Shown: positions 46,278 through 55,465, counted from the stretch's first letter. The stretch: 64,000 nucleotides of DNA from JAFALK01 sp042701975 (GCA_042701975.1 CP170561.1:2542001-2606000), one strand, 5' to 3'. Notes: generated by a model from the letters alone, not told the origin. Numbers and translations are program-made.

Positions 46278-46652
46278 TCAACGCTCGATCAGCAGCGCCG
46301 CCAGCACCGAGCGGCCTTCGCTGGCCAGCACGTTGTAGGTGCGGCAGGCCGCGCCAAAGTCCATGGTTTCCAGGCCGATGCCGGCATTGATCAGGCTGTA
46401 GGACAGGGCGGGTGAGGCAAAACGCAGCTTCGAGCCGGTGCCCAGGATGACCAGCTCGGGCTTCATCCCCAGGATCTGCTCGAAATGCTCGGGCGCCAGG
46501 TCCTCGAAGCGGTGCACGGGCCACAGCGCGACCTGGCCGCGCCAGGGCACCAGCACGCTGTCCCGGTAGGGCATGCCGTTGATCCACACGCACTGGCCAT
46601 CGTGCTGGGAGATCACGTTGCCGCCGAGCTGTTCGTCGAGTTGAAATTTCAT
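46278..46652 (-). CDS. Mth938-like (DUF498 / Xcc1710-like) protein
   Basis: 124-residue cytoplasmic protein with the Mth938-type fold signature: INGMPYRDSVLVPW, LGMKPELVILGTGSKLRFAS and GLETMDFGAACRTYNVLASEGRSVLAALL. These small proteins are related to the mitochondrial complex I assembly factor NDUFAF3; the bacterial role is not known. 133 bp lie between it and bcp. Confidence 0.85.
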   Translation of the reverse strand: MKFQLDEQLGGNVISQHDGQCVWINGMPYRDSVLVPWRGQVALWPVHRFEDLAPEHFEQILGMKPELVILGTGSKLRFASPALSYSLINAGIGLETMDFGAACRTYNVLASEGRSVLAALLIER

Positions 46653-46761
46653 GGAGGCTCGCTTGTGGATTGCCGGTGCCTGCGGGGCTAGAGGCCGGCA
46701 ACCCCTGTGTTCAAATCAAAAATCGCATTTTCTCGCCCTCAAGCCCTAAGGGAGCCTGTCC

Positions 46762-47988
46762 TTGAAGCCTCTGCCCAAGTCAGCCAAGCTGGCCAACGTC
46801 TCCTACGACATCCGCGGACCTGTCCTGGACAAGGCGCGAGCGATGGAAGAGGAAGGGCAAAAGATCATCAAGCTCAACATCGGCAACGTGGCCGTGTTCG
46901 GGCTGGAGCCGCCGGACGAGATCGTGCAGGACATAATACGCAACCTGCCCGATGCGGCGGGTTACACCGATTCCAAGGGCCTGTTTGCCCCGCGCAAGGC
47001 CGTGGTGCACTACAGCCAGGAAAAGGGCGTCAAGGGTGTTTCGGTCGACGACGTGTATCTCGGCAACGGCGCCTCCGAGCTGATCCAGATGGCCGTCTCG
47101 GCCTTGGTGAACGACGGCGACGAGATCCTCATCCCCGCGCCCGATTTTCCGCTCTACACGGCAGTGGTCGGCCTCTCGGGCGGCAAGCCGGTCCACTACA
47201 TCTGCGATGAGCAGTCGGACTGGATGCCGGACCTCGCCGACATGCGCGCCAAGATCACGCCGCGGACCAAGGCCATCATGGTCTGCAACCCGAACAACCC
47301 GACTGGCGCGCTCTACCCGACGAACGTGCTGCTGGAGATCATCGAGATCGCCCGCCAGCACGAGCTGGTGATCCTGGCCGACGAGATCTACGACAAGACG
47401 CTCTACGACGGCAACACGCACACCAGCATGGCCTCGCTGGCCGACGATGTGCTGTTCATCACTTTCAACGGTCTCTCGAAGAACTACCGCTCCTGCGGCT
47501 ACCGCGCCGGCTGGATGATCGTCTCGGGCGAGAAGCGCCATGCGCGCGACTACATCGAGGGCCTGAACATGCTGGCCTCGCTGCGCCTGTGCTCCAACAC
47601 GCCGGGCCAGCTCGCCATCCAGACCGCACTGGGCGGCTACCAGAGCATCAAGGATCTCGTCGCACCCACCGGCCGCCTGTGCCGCCAGCGCGATCTGGCC
47701 TACGACCTGCTCACGCAGATCCCGGGCGTCTCCGTCGTCAAGCCCAAGGCCGCGCTGTACATGTTCCCGCGCCTGGATCCCAAGATCTACCCGATAGCCG
47801 ACGACCAGCAGTTCGCCTACGAACTGCTCGCCGAAGAGAAGGTCCTGATCGTGCAGGGCACCGGTTTCAACTGGGTGGCCAACGACCATTTCCGGCTCGT
47901 TTTCCTGCCCAACGTCGACGACCTGACGGTCGCCGTCGGCCGCATCGAGCGCTTCCTCTCGAATTACCGCAAACGTCACAGCACCTGA
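46762..47988 (+). CDS. alaA: Pyridoxal-phosphate aminotransferase, AlaA type
   Basis: 408-residue class I aminotransferase resembling AlaA (glutamate-pyruvate aminotransferase). It reads SYDIRGPVLDKARAMEEEG, CNPNNPTGALYP, LADEIYDKTLYD and the PLP lysine in FNGLSKNYRSCGYRAGW (about residue 240). The start is a TTG at 46762: AAGGGAG lies 7 nt upstream and no ATG occurs before conserved sequence. Followed 9 bp later by hom, so probably one transcript feeding amino-acid metabolism. Confidence 0.9.
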   Translation: MKPLPKSAKLANVSYDIRGPVLDKARAMEEEGQKIIKLNIGNVAVFGLEPPDEIVQDIIRNLPDAAGYTDSKGLFAPRKAVVHYSQEKGVKGVSVDDVYLGNGASELIQMAVSALVNDGDEILIPAPDFPLYTAVVGLSGGKPVHYICDEQSDWMPDLADMRAKITPRTKAIMVCNPNNPTGALYPTNVLLEIIEIARQHELVILADEIYDKTLYDGNTHTSMASLADDVLFITFNGLSKNYRSCGYRAGWMIVSGEKRHARDYIEGLNMLASLRLCSNTPGQLAIQTALGGYQSIKDLVAPTGRLCRQRDLAYDLLTQIPGVSVVKPKAALYMFPRLDPKIYPIADDQQFAYELLAEEKVLIVQGTGFNWVANDHFRLVFLPNVDDLTVAVGRIERFLSNYRKRHST

Positions 47989-47996
47989 GTCTTGTT

Positions 47997-49307
47997 ATGA
48001 AACCCATCAAAGTCGGCCTGCTCGGCATCGGCACCGTTGGCGGTGGCACCTTCCACGTGCTGCGTCGCAACCAGGAAGAAATCAAGGGCCGCGCTGGCCG
48101 CGGCATCGAGATCGCCTGCGTTGCCGACCTCGACACCAACCGCGCCCGCGCCATCGTGGGCGATGCCTGCGAAGTGGTGGCCGATGCCCGCGTCATCATC
48201 GACAACCCCGAGATCGACATCGTCGTCGAGCTGATCGGCGGCTACGGCATTGCCAAGGAGCTGGTGCTCGCCGCCATCGCCAAGGGCAAGCACGTGGTCA
48301 CCGCCAACAAGGCGCTGCTGGCCGTGCACGGCACCGAGATCTTCGCCGCCGCGCACGCCAAGGGCGTGATGGTCGGTTTCGAGGCCGCAGTGGCTGGCGG
48401 CATCCCGATCATCAAGGCGCTGCGCGAAGGCCTGACGGCCAACCGCATCGAATGGGTGGCCGGCATCATCAACGGCACGACCAACTTCATCCTCTCGGAG
48501 ATGCGCTCCAAGGGCGCCTCGTTTGCCGACGTGCTGCGCGAAGCCCAACGCCTGGGCTATGCCGAGGCCGACCCCACCTTCGACATCGAAGGCATCGATG
48601 CCGCCCACAAGGCCACCTTGATGAGCGCCATCGCCTTCGGCATCCCCGTGCAGTTCGACAAGGCGCATGTGGAAGGCATTACGCAGCTGCAGGCTGCCGA
48701 TATCAAGTACGCAGAACAGCTCGGCTATCGCATCAAGCTGCTGGGCATGACCCGTCGTCGTGACACGGGCTTTGAGCTGCGCGTGCACCCGACGCTGATC
48801 CCGAGCAATCGCCTGATCGCCAACGTCGAAGGCGCGATGAACGCGGTGGTGGTGCAGGCCGACGCGGTGGGTACCACGCTTTACTACGGCAAGGGCGCCG
48901 GCGCCGAGCCCACGGCATCGGCCGTCGTGGCTGACCTGGTCGATATCACCCGCCTGGCCACCGCCGACCCCGAGCACCGCGTGCCGCACCTGGCCTTCCG
49001 CCCGGATGCCCTCAGCAGCGCGCCGATCCTGCCGATCGAAGACGTGCGCACCAGCTTCTACCTGCGTCTGCGCGTGGCCGACGAAGCCGGCGTGCTCTCG
49101 CGCATCACCACCACGCTGGCCGAGAACGACATCTCCATCGACGCCGTGCTGCAGCGCGAGTCCATGGAAGGCGAGCGCCAGACCGACCTCGTCATCCTGA
49201 CCCACGAAACCGTGGAAGGCCGCATGAACAAGGCCCTGGCGCTGATGCAGGCGCTGCCGACCGTGCTGGCGCCGATCGTGAAGCTGCGCAAGGAAGAGTT
49301 GGCGTGA
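47997..49307 (+). CDS. hom: Homoserine dehydrogenase
   Basis: 436-residue NAD(P)-dependent enzyme that reduces aspartate semialdehyde to homoserine. The Rossmann motif is VGLLGIGTVGGGTFHVL; the catalytic domain has GIINGTTNFILSEM, DIEGIDAAHKATLM and KGAGAEPTASAVV; a C-terminal ACT domain (about 355-430, YLRLRVADEAGVLSRITTTL) suggests threonine feedback. ATG at 47997. GTGA overlap with thrC. Confidence 0.97.
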   Translation: MKPIKVGLLGIGTVGGGTFHVLRRNQEEIKGRAGRGIEIACVADLDTNRARAIVGDACEVVADARVIIDNPEIDIVVELIGGYGIAKELVLAAIAKGKHVVTANKALLAVHGTEIFAAAHAKGVMVGFEAAVAGGIPIIKALREGLTANRIEWVAGIINGTTNFILSEMRSKGASFADVLREAQRLGYAEADPTFDIEGIDAAHKATLMSAIAFGIPVQFDKAHVEGITQLQAADIKYAEQLGYRIKLLGMTRRRDTGFELRVHPTLIPSNRLIANVEGAMNAVVVQADAVGTTLYYGKGAGAEPTASAVVADLVDITRLATADPEHRVPHLAFRPDALSSAPILPIEDVRTSFYLRLRVADEAGVLSRITTTLAENDISIDAVLQRESMEGERQTDLVILTHETVEGRMNKALALMQALPTVLAPIVKLRKEELA

Positions 49308-50701
49308 AGTACCGCAGCACGCGCGGCGATCCGGCGCTGCGATCCTTCAGCGAGATCCTCCTTGAGGGCCTCGCGCCGGATGGCGGCCTCTACCTGCCCG
49401 AGCACTACCCGCAGGTCGACGATGCCACGCTCACGAAGTGGCGCAGCCTGTCGTACGCCGAGCTGGCCTTCGAGGTGCTAACGCTCTACATCGATGACGT
49501 CCCGGCCGAAGACCTGCGCGCGCTCGTCAAACGCACCTACACGGCAAAGGTGTTCGGCACCAAAGAGATCGTGCCGCTGAAGAAGCTCAGCGACGGCATC
49601 TCGCTCGAAGCCCTGTCCAACGGCCCCACGCTGGCCTTCAAGGACATGGCGATGCAGCTGCTCGGCCAGCTGTTCGAATATGAACTTGGCCGCCGCGGCG
49701 AGACGCTCAACATCCTCGGCGCGACGAGTGGCGACACGGGCAGTGCCGCCGAATACGCGATGCGCGGCAAGAAGGGCGTCAACGTTTTCATGCTGAGCCC
49801 GCACGGTCGCATGAGCCCCTTCCAGCAGGCGCAGATGTTCAGCCTGCAGGACGCCAACATTCACAACCTCGCCGTCGAAGGCGTGTTCGACGACTGCCAG
49901 GACATCGTCAAGGCCGTGTCCAATGACCTCGACTTCAAGCGCAAGTACCGCATCGGCACGGTCAACTCGATCAACTGGGCGCGGCTGCTGGCGCAGGTCG
50001 TCTACTACTTCGCCGGCTATTTCCAGGCCACGAGAACGAACGCCGAGAAGGTCAGCTTCTGCGTGCCTTCCGGCAACTTCGGAAACGTCTGCGCGGGTCA
50101 CGTGGCGCGCATGATGGGCCTGCCGATCGCGCAGCTCGTCGTCGCTACGAACGAGAACGACGTGCTCGACGAGTTCTTCCGCACCGGCACCTACGCGCCG
50201 CGCGGTGCCGCGCAGACGCACGAGACTTCGAGTCCTTCGATGGACATCTCCAAGGCCAGCAACTTCGAGCGCTTCGTGTTCGATTTGCTGGGCCGTGACG
50301 GCGCGCGCACGCGTTCGCTGTTCGGCGGTGGCGCGTTCACGCTGAGCGCTGATGCACACGCGCGGATCGCGAGCTTCGGCTTCACCTCGGGCCGCTCCAC
50401 GCATGCAGACCGCCTTGCGACGATCAAGCGCTGCTGGGAAGCTCACGGCGTGCTGATCGACACGCACACAGCCGACGGCCTCAAGGTGGCGCTGGAAAAG
50501 CATCAGCCGGGCGTGCCGATGATCGTGCTGGAGACAGCGCTACCCGCCAAGTTCGCGGAGACCATCCGCGAGGCCGTTGGCTTCGAGCCGCCGCGGCCTG
50601 CGGGCCTGGAGAACATCGAATCGCTGCCCAAGCGCTTCGATGTCGTGCCCGCCGACATGAACACCGTGAAGCAGTACATTGCCGGACATGTTGAGCTTTG
50701 A
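49304..50701 (+). CDS. thrC: Threonine synthase
   Basis: 465-residue PLP enzyme that makes threonine from O-phosphohomoserine. N-terminus KYRSTRGDPALRSFSEILLEGLAPDGGLYLP is the class of long bacterial ThrC; PLP Lys is in GPTLAFKDMAMQ, and phosphate binding in GATSGDTGSAA. The GTG start overlaps the hom TGA (GTGA). Overlaps moeA by 14 bp. The homoserine kinase gene is not here. Confidence 0.96.
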   Translation: MKYRSTRGDPALRSFSEILLEGLAPDGGLYLPEHYPQVDDATLTKWRSLSYAELAFEVLTLYIDDVPAEDLRALVKRTYTAKVFGTKEIVPLKKLSDGISLEALSNGPTLAFKDMAMQLLGQLFEYELGRRGETLNILGATSGDTGSAAEYAMRGKKGVNVFMLSPHGRMSPFQQAQMFSLQDANIHNLAVEGVFDDCQDIVKAVSNDLDFKRKYRIGTVNSINWARLLAQVVYYFAGYFQATRTNAEKVSFCVPSGNFGNVCAGHVARMMGLPIAQLVVATNENDVLDEFFRTGTYAPRGAAQTHETSSPSMDISKASNFERFVFDLLGRDGARTRSLFGGGAFTLSADAHARIASFGFTSGRSTHADRLATIKRCWEAHGVLIDTHTADGLKVALEKHQPGVPMIVLETALPAKFAETIREAVGFEPPRPAGLENIESLPKRFDVVPADMNTVKQYIAGHVEL

Positions 50702-51875
50702 AGAAGCGAAGTCCCGCCTGATCGCTGCGGCCCAGCCGCTGGGCCATGTGGAGGACGTCTGCACTTTCGACGCCTTGGGCCGCGTGCTCGCTGCCGACGT
50801 CGTCTCGCTGCTGGACGTTCCGCCCGCCGACAACTCGGCCATGGACGGCTACGCGTTGCGCCTGGCTGATGCCGGCCTGCTGCTGCCGGTGAGCCAGCGC
50901 ATCCCGGCCGGCGTGATCGGCCAGCCCTTGCAGCCCGGCACGGCGGCGCGCATCTTCACCGGCGCGCAAGTGCCGCCAGGCGCGGATGTGGTCGTCATGC
51001 AGGAGCATTGCGAGCTGGACGGCGATGCGGTGCGGATCAAGCAACCAGTCAACCCCGGCCAGAACATCCGCCGCCGTGGCGAAGACGTGGCCGTCGGTGC
51101 CACCGTGCTCGCCGCCGGCTGCAAACTCGATGCGGCGGCGCTCGGCATGGCCGCCTCGGTGGGTGCGGCGCGCCTCGGTGTTGCCAGGCCGGTGCGCGTG
51201 GCGCTGTTTTCCACAGGCGACGAGCTCGTCATGCCCGGCGAGCCGCTCAAGCCCGGCGCCATCTACAACAGCAACCGCTACACCTTGCGCGGCCTGCTGC
51301 AGTCGCTGGGCTGCGAGGTCGTGGACCTGGGCATCGTGCCCGACCAGCTCGAAGCCACGCGCGCTGCGCTGCGCGAGGCTGCATCGCAAGCCGATCTCAT
51401 CCTCACCTCGGGCGGCGTCTCGGTGGGCGAAGAAGATCATCTGCGCCCGGCCGTGCAGGCAGAGGGCCAGCTCGACCTCTGGCAGATCGCACTCAAGCCC
51501 GGCAAGCCGCTGGCGTATGGCAAGGTCGGCGCCGCGCACTTCATCGGCCTGCCCGGCAATCCGGTCTCCAGTTTCGTCACCTTCCTGATGCTGGTGCGGC
51601 CGTTCATCCTGCGCCTGCTCGGATCAACTGCCGTCGAACCGCGCCGCTATGCACTGCGCGCTGACTTTGCCTGGCCGAAGCCGGACAGGCGCCGTGAGTT
51701 CCTGCGAGCGCGGCTGAACGCGGCCGGCGGGCTCGATCTCTTCCCCAATCAGGGCTCCGGTGTATTGACCTCGGTCGTCTGGGGCAATGGCCTCATCGAC
51801 AACCCGCCGGGGCAGGCGATTGCCAACGGTGATACCGTGCAGTTCATGCCGTTTTCTGAATTCCTTTCCGCATGA
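50688..51875 (+). CDS. moeA: Molybdopterin molybdenumtransferase MoeA
   Basis: 395-residue enzyme that inserts molybdate into adenylylated molybdopterin. Domains: NSAMDGYALR and IFTGAQVPPGADVVVMQE (domains I-II), GDELVMPGEPLKPGAIYNSN and TSGGVSVGEEDH with the MPT-binding region (domain III), LPGNPVSSFVTF, and a complete C-terminal domain IV ending FMPFSEFL. The ATG at 50688 lies inside thrC. It is separated from moaA-mobA by about 34 kb but joined to moaD. Confidence 0.95.
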   Translation: MLSFEEAKSRLIAAAQPLGHVEDVCTFDALGRVLAADVVSLLDVPPADNSAMDGYALRLADAGLLLPVSQRIPAGVIGQPLQPGTAARIFTGAQVPPGADVVVMQEHCELDGDAVRIKQPVNPGQNIRRRGEDVAVGATVLAAGCKLDAAALGMAASVGAARLGVARPVRVALFSTGDELVMPGEPLKPGAIYNSNRYTLRGLLQSLGCEVVDLGIVPDQLEATRAALREAASQADLILTSGGVSVGEEDHLRPAVQAEGQLDLWQIALKPGKPLAYGKVGAAHFIGLPGNPVSSFVTFLMLVRPFILRLLGSTAVEPRRYALRADFAWPKPDRRREFLRARLNAAGGLDLFPNQGSGVLTSVVWGNGLIDNPPGQAIANGDTVQFMPFSEFLSA

Positions 51876-52120
51876 TCACCGTCCGCTACTTCGCTTCGCT
51901 GCGTGAGAAGCTGGGTCCCGAGGAGCGCGTCATGTGGCGCCAGGGCCTGACCCTGGCCAGCCTGCGCGATGCGCTGATCGCCAAAGGTGCCGACCACGCC
52001 AGCGTGCTCTCGCGCGAACGCGCTGTGCGCTGTGCGCTGAACCAGCTGATGAGCGGCGAGGAAGCCCTCATCCCCGACGACGCCGAAGTCGCGTTCTTCC
52101 CGCCGGTCACCGGGGGTTGA
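51872..52120 (+). CDS. moaD: Molybdopterin synthase sulfur carrier subunit MoaD
   Basis: 82-residue ubiquitin-fold protein ending in the Gly-Gly tail (FFPPVTGG) that is adenylylated and thiocarboxylated for molybdopterin synthesis. ATGA overlap with moeA. moaE, its usual next gene, is missing; speD follows instead. Confidence 0.95.
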   Translation: MITVRYFASLREKLGPEERVMWRQGLTLASLRDALIAKGADHASVLSRERAVRCALNQLMSGEEALIPDDAEVAFFPPVTGG

Positions 52121-52121
52121 A

Positions 52122-52496
52122 GTGCAGGGGCTGCATCTCACCGCCGACCTGGGTGGCTGCAAGCCCGATTCACCGCTGATGCTCGACCCCGCAGCGCTGC
52201 GCGCGCTGTGCGTCGAGGCGGTTGCCGCTTCGGGCCTTGGCGCTGTGGCCGAACTGTTCCATCGCTTCGAGCCCACACCGGGCGCCGAACAGAGCGGCAT
52301 CACCGGCGTTGTCCTGCTCGCCGAATCGCATCTGGCCGTGCACACCTGGCCCGAGATCGGTGCTGTGACGCTTGATGTCTACGTCTGTAATCTGGGCCAG
52401 GACAACAGCGCCAAGGCCGAGGCCCTGATGGAGCGACTGGTCGCTGCCCTCACGCCGCGCCAGGTCGATCGCCAGCGGCTGCTGCGGGGGCGCTGA
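52122..52496 (+). CDS. speD: S-adenosylmethionine decarboxylase (class 1B, SpeD)
   Basis: 124-residue pyruvoyl enzyme precursor that supplies decarboxylated SAM for spermidine synthesis. The self-cleavage and catalytic region is AESHLAVHTWPEIGAVTLDVYVC: Ser becomes the pyruvoyl group, with His and Cys as catalytic residues. Length fits the short class found in Thermotoga and many bacteria. Start GTG at 52122, one base after the moaD stop. Its last 47 bp overlap the convergent MFS gene. A membrane spermidine-synthase-like gene lies 5 kb away. Confidence 0.88.
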   Translation: MQGLHLTADLGGCKPDSPLMLDPAALRALCVEAVAASGLGAVAELFHRFEPTPGAEQSGITGVVLLAESHLAVHTWPEIGAVTLDVYVCNLGQDNSAKAEALMERLVAALTPRQVDRQRLLRGR

Positions 52497-53874
52497 GCGA
52501 AGAAGGAGACGCGCGGCGCAGCGTGCTGATCAGGCCTGCAGCCAAGGTCAGCACTGCCGAGATCGCGAGGCCCCAGCGCGGTGCCATCGAGGTGGGCAAC
52601 AGCGCGAACAGAAAACCCATCAGCAGGCTGCCCAGTGTCTGGCCGCTCAGGCGCGCCATGCCCTGCATGCCGCCGGCAGCACCGCTGCGTTCCTTCGGCG
52701 CGGTCATCAGCATGTTGCGGTTGTTGGGCGTCTGGAAGAAGCCGAAGCCCAGGCCGGCCAGGGCACTCGCGACGACGAAAAGCACGATGTGGCCTTGCAA
52801 CGGCAGAGCCGCGCAAGCCGCAAGACCCACAGCCATCGTCAGCCCGCCGGCCGCGCACAGCCAGGCCGTGGGCACGCGATCGGCCAGGCGCCCGGACAGC
52901 GGCGCGGCTGCCATCACGGCGATGGGCCACGGCGTCATCAGCAGGCCGGTGGCTGAGGCGCTCAAGCCCAGCGCGTGTTGCAGATGAAAGGGCAGGGCGA
53001 TGTAGCTGGCCATCTGCCCTGTGAAGCAACAGACGGACGCGATCACCGAGATTCGAAACGAATGCCCGCGCAGCAGGTCCAGCGGAATCAGCGGCGCAGC
53101 GCGCGGCATTTCGCGCCGTACCAGCGCCCACAGGCCCAGGCCCGACAGCACGAGCAAACCGATGCCGAGCACCGGCGCAGTCATCAGCTTATCGCAGCCC
53201 ATCACGAAGGCCGCAAACAGTCCGGCGTTCAGCACGATGCTGATACCGTCGATGCTGCGCGCCGAGCCCGATGCACGCGGCAGTTTCGAGCAGGCCATCA
53301 GCACCAGCGCACCTAGCGGCAGGTTGACGGCGAAGAGCCAGCGCCAATCGGCGATGGCCAGGATCGCCGCGCCGATGCCCGGTCCGGCGGCGGATGACAA
53401 GGCCACGGCCAACGCATTCCAGCCGATGGCCGCGCCGAGCAAGCGCTTGGGATAGGTGAAGCGCAGCAGGGCCAGGCCCAGCGGCATCACGGCCGCACTG
53501 CCCAGGCCCTGGAGGAAGCGCGCAGCAACCAACCAGCCCATCGAGGGCGCAAAGGCACACAGGGCCGAAGCCAGCGTGAAGAGCGTGACGCCCGCTGCGA
53601 ACACGCGCCGGTAGCCGAAGCGCTCGCCCATCGCCGAGGCTGGCAGCAGAAACATCACCACGGCCAGCTGGTAGCCGGTGACGATCCAGACCGTCTCCGA
53701 TGGCGGGGCGCGCAGCTGCAGCGCAATGCTGGGCAGCGCGACGTTGGCGATGGCGCCGTCGATGACGACCAGGGCCAGCGCGCCGAGGATGGCGATGGCG
53801 GCGAGGAGGCGCTGCGGCATCGGCAGGCCGTCGGCTTCAGGCGGTAGGGGGGCGGAAGACATGGCGCGCAGCAT
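52450..53874 (-). CDS. MFS drug-efflux transporter, DHA2 family (soxR-linked)
   Basis: 474-residue major facilitator with about 14 hydrophobic segments; helix 1 has VIDGAIANVALPSIA, motif A-like GERFGYRRVF, and AAGPGIGAAIL in helix 5. EmrB/QacA-like exporter. It lies 69 bp downstream of soxR on the same strand, so co-transcription with soxR is possible. Start 53874, or ATG 53862. The C-terminal end overlaps speD tail-to-tail. Confidence 0.87.
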   Translation of the reverse strand: MLRAMSSAPLPPEADGLPMPQRLLAAIAILGALALVVIDGAIANVALPSIALQLRAPPSETVWIVTGYQLAVVMFLLPASAMGERFGYRRVFAAGVTLFTLASALCAFAPSMGWLVAARFLQGLGSAAVMPLGLALLRFTYPKRLLGAAIGWNALAVALSSAAGPGIGAAILAIADWRWLFAVNLPLGALVLMACSKLPRASGSARSIDGISIVLNAGLFAAFVMGCDKLMTAPVLGIGLLVLSGLGLWALVRREMPRAAPLIPLDLLRGHSFRISVIASVCCFTGQMASYIALPFHLQHALGLSASATGLLMTPWPIAVMAAAPLSGRLADRVPTAWLCAAGGLTMAVGLAACAALPLQGHIVLFVVASALAGLGFGFFQTPNNRNMLMTAPKERSGAAGGMQGMARLSGQTLGSLLMGFLFALLPTSMAPRWGLAISAVLTLAAGLISTLRRASPSSLSAPAAAAGDRPGAA

Positions 53875-53943
53875 AGGGTTCGGCGTCGAAGCACGCAGCC
53901 GGCAACCGCATAAGCCTTGCAGCCTTTGCGGCTGTCGGCGGCG

Positions 53944-54402
53944 TCAGTTTCGCGCTCGCTTGCGGCCCATCAGGTAGTTGGGCCCCGCGCCCAGCGCATC
54001 AGCCTCGTCGCCCGGATTGAACAGTGCGCACTTCTTCAGCGAAAGGCAGCCGCAACCGATGCAGCTGTCCAGCTGATCGCGCAGCCGGGTCAGCGCCGCG
54101 ATCCGCGCATCGAGCAAGGGCCGCCATTCGCGCGAGAGCCGCGCCCAGTCGGCCGCTGTGGGTGTGCGCCCCTCGGGCAGCGAGGTCAGCGCCGCACGGA
54201 TCTGCTCCAGGCTCAGGCCGAAGTTCTGCGCCGCGCCGATGAAGGCCACGCGGCGCAAATCAGCCCGCGCATAGTGGCGGTGGCCGCCGCCGGTGCGCTG
54301 GCTTTCGATGAGGCCCTGCTCCTCATAGAAGCGCAGGGCGCTGGTGGCGATGCCACTGCGGCGCGCGAGTTCTCCGATGGGGATTCGATCCTGCTTGTCC
54401 AT
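53944..54402 (-). CDS. soxR: Redox-sensing MerR-family activator SoxR
   Basis: 152-residue regulator. The winged helix starts IPIGELARRSGIATSALRFYEEQGLI; a dimerisation helix follows; the [2Fe-2S] motif CIGCGCLSLKKC gives Cys114, Cys117, Cys119 and Cys125 with exactly the C-x2-C-x-C-x5-C spacing of SoxR. Oxidation by redox-cycling compounds activates it. Divergent from the questin-oxidase-family gene; the shared 88-bp gap holds a SoxR-type operator. Confidence 0.95.
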   Translation of the reverse strand: MDKQDRIPIGELARRSGIATSALRFYEEQGLIESQRTGGGHRHYARADLRRVAFIGAAQNFGLSLEQIRAALTSLPEGRTPTAADWARLSREWRPLLDARIAALTRLRDQLDSCIGCGCLSLKKCALFNPGDEADALGAGPNYLMGRKRARN

Positions 54403-54424
54403 GAGGGGGATGGTCAACCAATGC

Positions 54425-54455
54425 TTGACTTCAAGTGCACTTGAATTTGCATTAT
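54425..54455 (+). promoter_or_regulatory. SoxR-controlled promoter with operator
   Basis: TTGACT (54425-54430), a 19-bp spacer and CATTAT (54450-54455). Inside the spacer lies the perfect 16-bp palindrome TTCAAGTGCACTTGAA (54430-54445). Spacers of 19-20 bp with a dyad between -35 and -10 are the hallmark of MerR-family activation, and the half-site TTCAAGT / ACTTGAA matches the known SoxR box pattern (CTCAAGTTAACTTGAG in E. coli). Confidence 0.88.
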
Positions 54456-54490
54456 CGGCGCCATCGCAAACACGCAAGTCAGGAATTGAC

Positions 54491-55465
54491 ATGTCACCTC
54501 TCGCCGAACTGCATCGCCAACTCGATGCCTCGCTTGCCTTCGGGCCGTCCCACGGCGCGCGCTTCTCCAACCATCTGCCCATGGCCCTGCATGCGGCCTG
54601 GGAGCTGGGCGCACAGCCCGAGCGCCTGGCGGAGCAGGTTTCACATGAGGCCGGCAAGCTGCAGCCGATGCCCGCTCCAGCGCACAGTGGCGCCGACGAC
54701 TGGCGTGAACTGCTTGGGCGGCGCGAGGCCTATGCCGACTTGCGTGCCTTGATCGATGCGGACATCCAGGCGCGCGGCGCCGAGGCCGTTCTGCGCAGCC
54801 ACGTGCCGGTGCTGATCAACTCGCCGCACGCAGCCCTGTTCCACGGCATGATCCGCACGGCTCATGCGTACGAGAGCGACCACGACGGTGAACTGGGCGC
54901 TGCGCTGGCGTACTGGGCTTCGGCCTGGGGCATGCCGCCGATGGGCGGTGAGGTCGAGAAGCTCGATTTCGAGCGCTGGCGAGCCTGCCTGATCGATGCG
55001 CTGGGGGAGGTGAATGGACGCAGCTTCGGCGAGAGCGTCCGCGCGGCCACGCGCGGCCCGTCTTACGCAGCGCTGGCCGATGCCCTGAACGAAGATGCGC
55101 ACTGGGTGCTGCGCCGCGAAGCGCTGATCCTGCTGGCGCTGGACGCCTATCTGGCCAGCCGCAATTTCGTGGCCCTGCACCTGATCACGGGGCTGCGCGC
55201 GATGCGCGTGCTCGCGCCCTTCGTGCCGGATTGGCCCGATGTGCAAGCCTGGATGACGCGGGCCTTCACGGCTGGCTGGCTGGGTTCAGGGCTCGTCCTG
55301 CGTCCGCACGAACTGCCCGAAGCGGCGCCGTGGCCGCTGCTGCGCCAGAAGGCGCTGGACCAGCTCGACGAACACGTCCTCAAGCTGGTCCATGCCTGCT
55401 GGCAGGAGGATCGCATCCGCCCTGACGCGCGCTGGCGCAAGGCGGCGGCTCTCGCCCTGGGTTGA
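54491..55465 (+). CDS. Questin oxidase family (DUF4243) protein
   Basis: 324-residue protein that I place in the questin oxidase family (fungal members open the anthraquinone ring of questin). Landmarks are FSNHLPMALHAAWELGA, a conserved His in AALFHGMIRTAHAYES and ASRNFVALHLITGLRAMRVL. No recognisable cofactor motif. The ATG at 54491 lies 36 bp after the SoxR -10. Its place under SoxR control suggests a role in handling redox-active aromatic compounds; family assignment is by recognition of motifs, function is inferred. Confidence 0.75.
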   Translation: MSPLAELHRQLDASLAFGPSHGARFSNHLPMALHAAWELGAQPERLAEQVSHEAGKLQPMPAPAHSGADDWRELLGRREAYADLRALIDADIQARGAEAVLRSHVPVLINSPHAALFHGMIRTAHAYESDHDGELGAALAYWASAWGMPPMGGEVEKLDFERWRACLIDALGEVNGRSFGESVRAATRGPSYAALADALNEDAHWVLRREALILLALDAYLASRNFVALHLITGLRAMRVLAPFVPDWPDVQAWMTRAFTAGWLGSGLVLRPHELPEAAPWPLLRQKALDQLDEHVLKLVHACWQEDRIRPDARWRKAAALALG

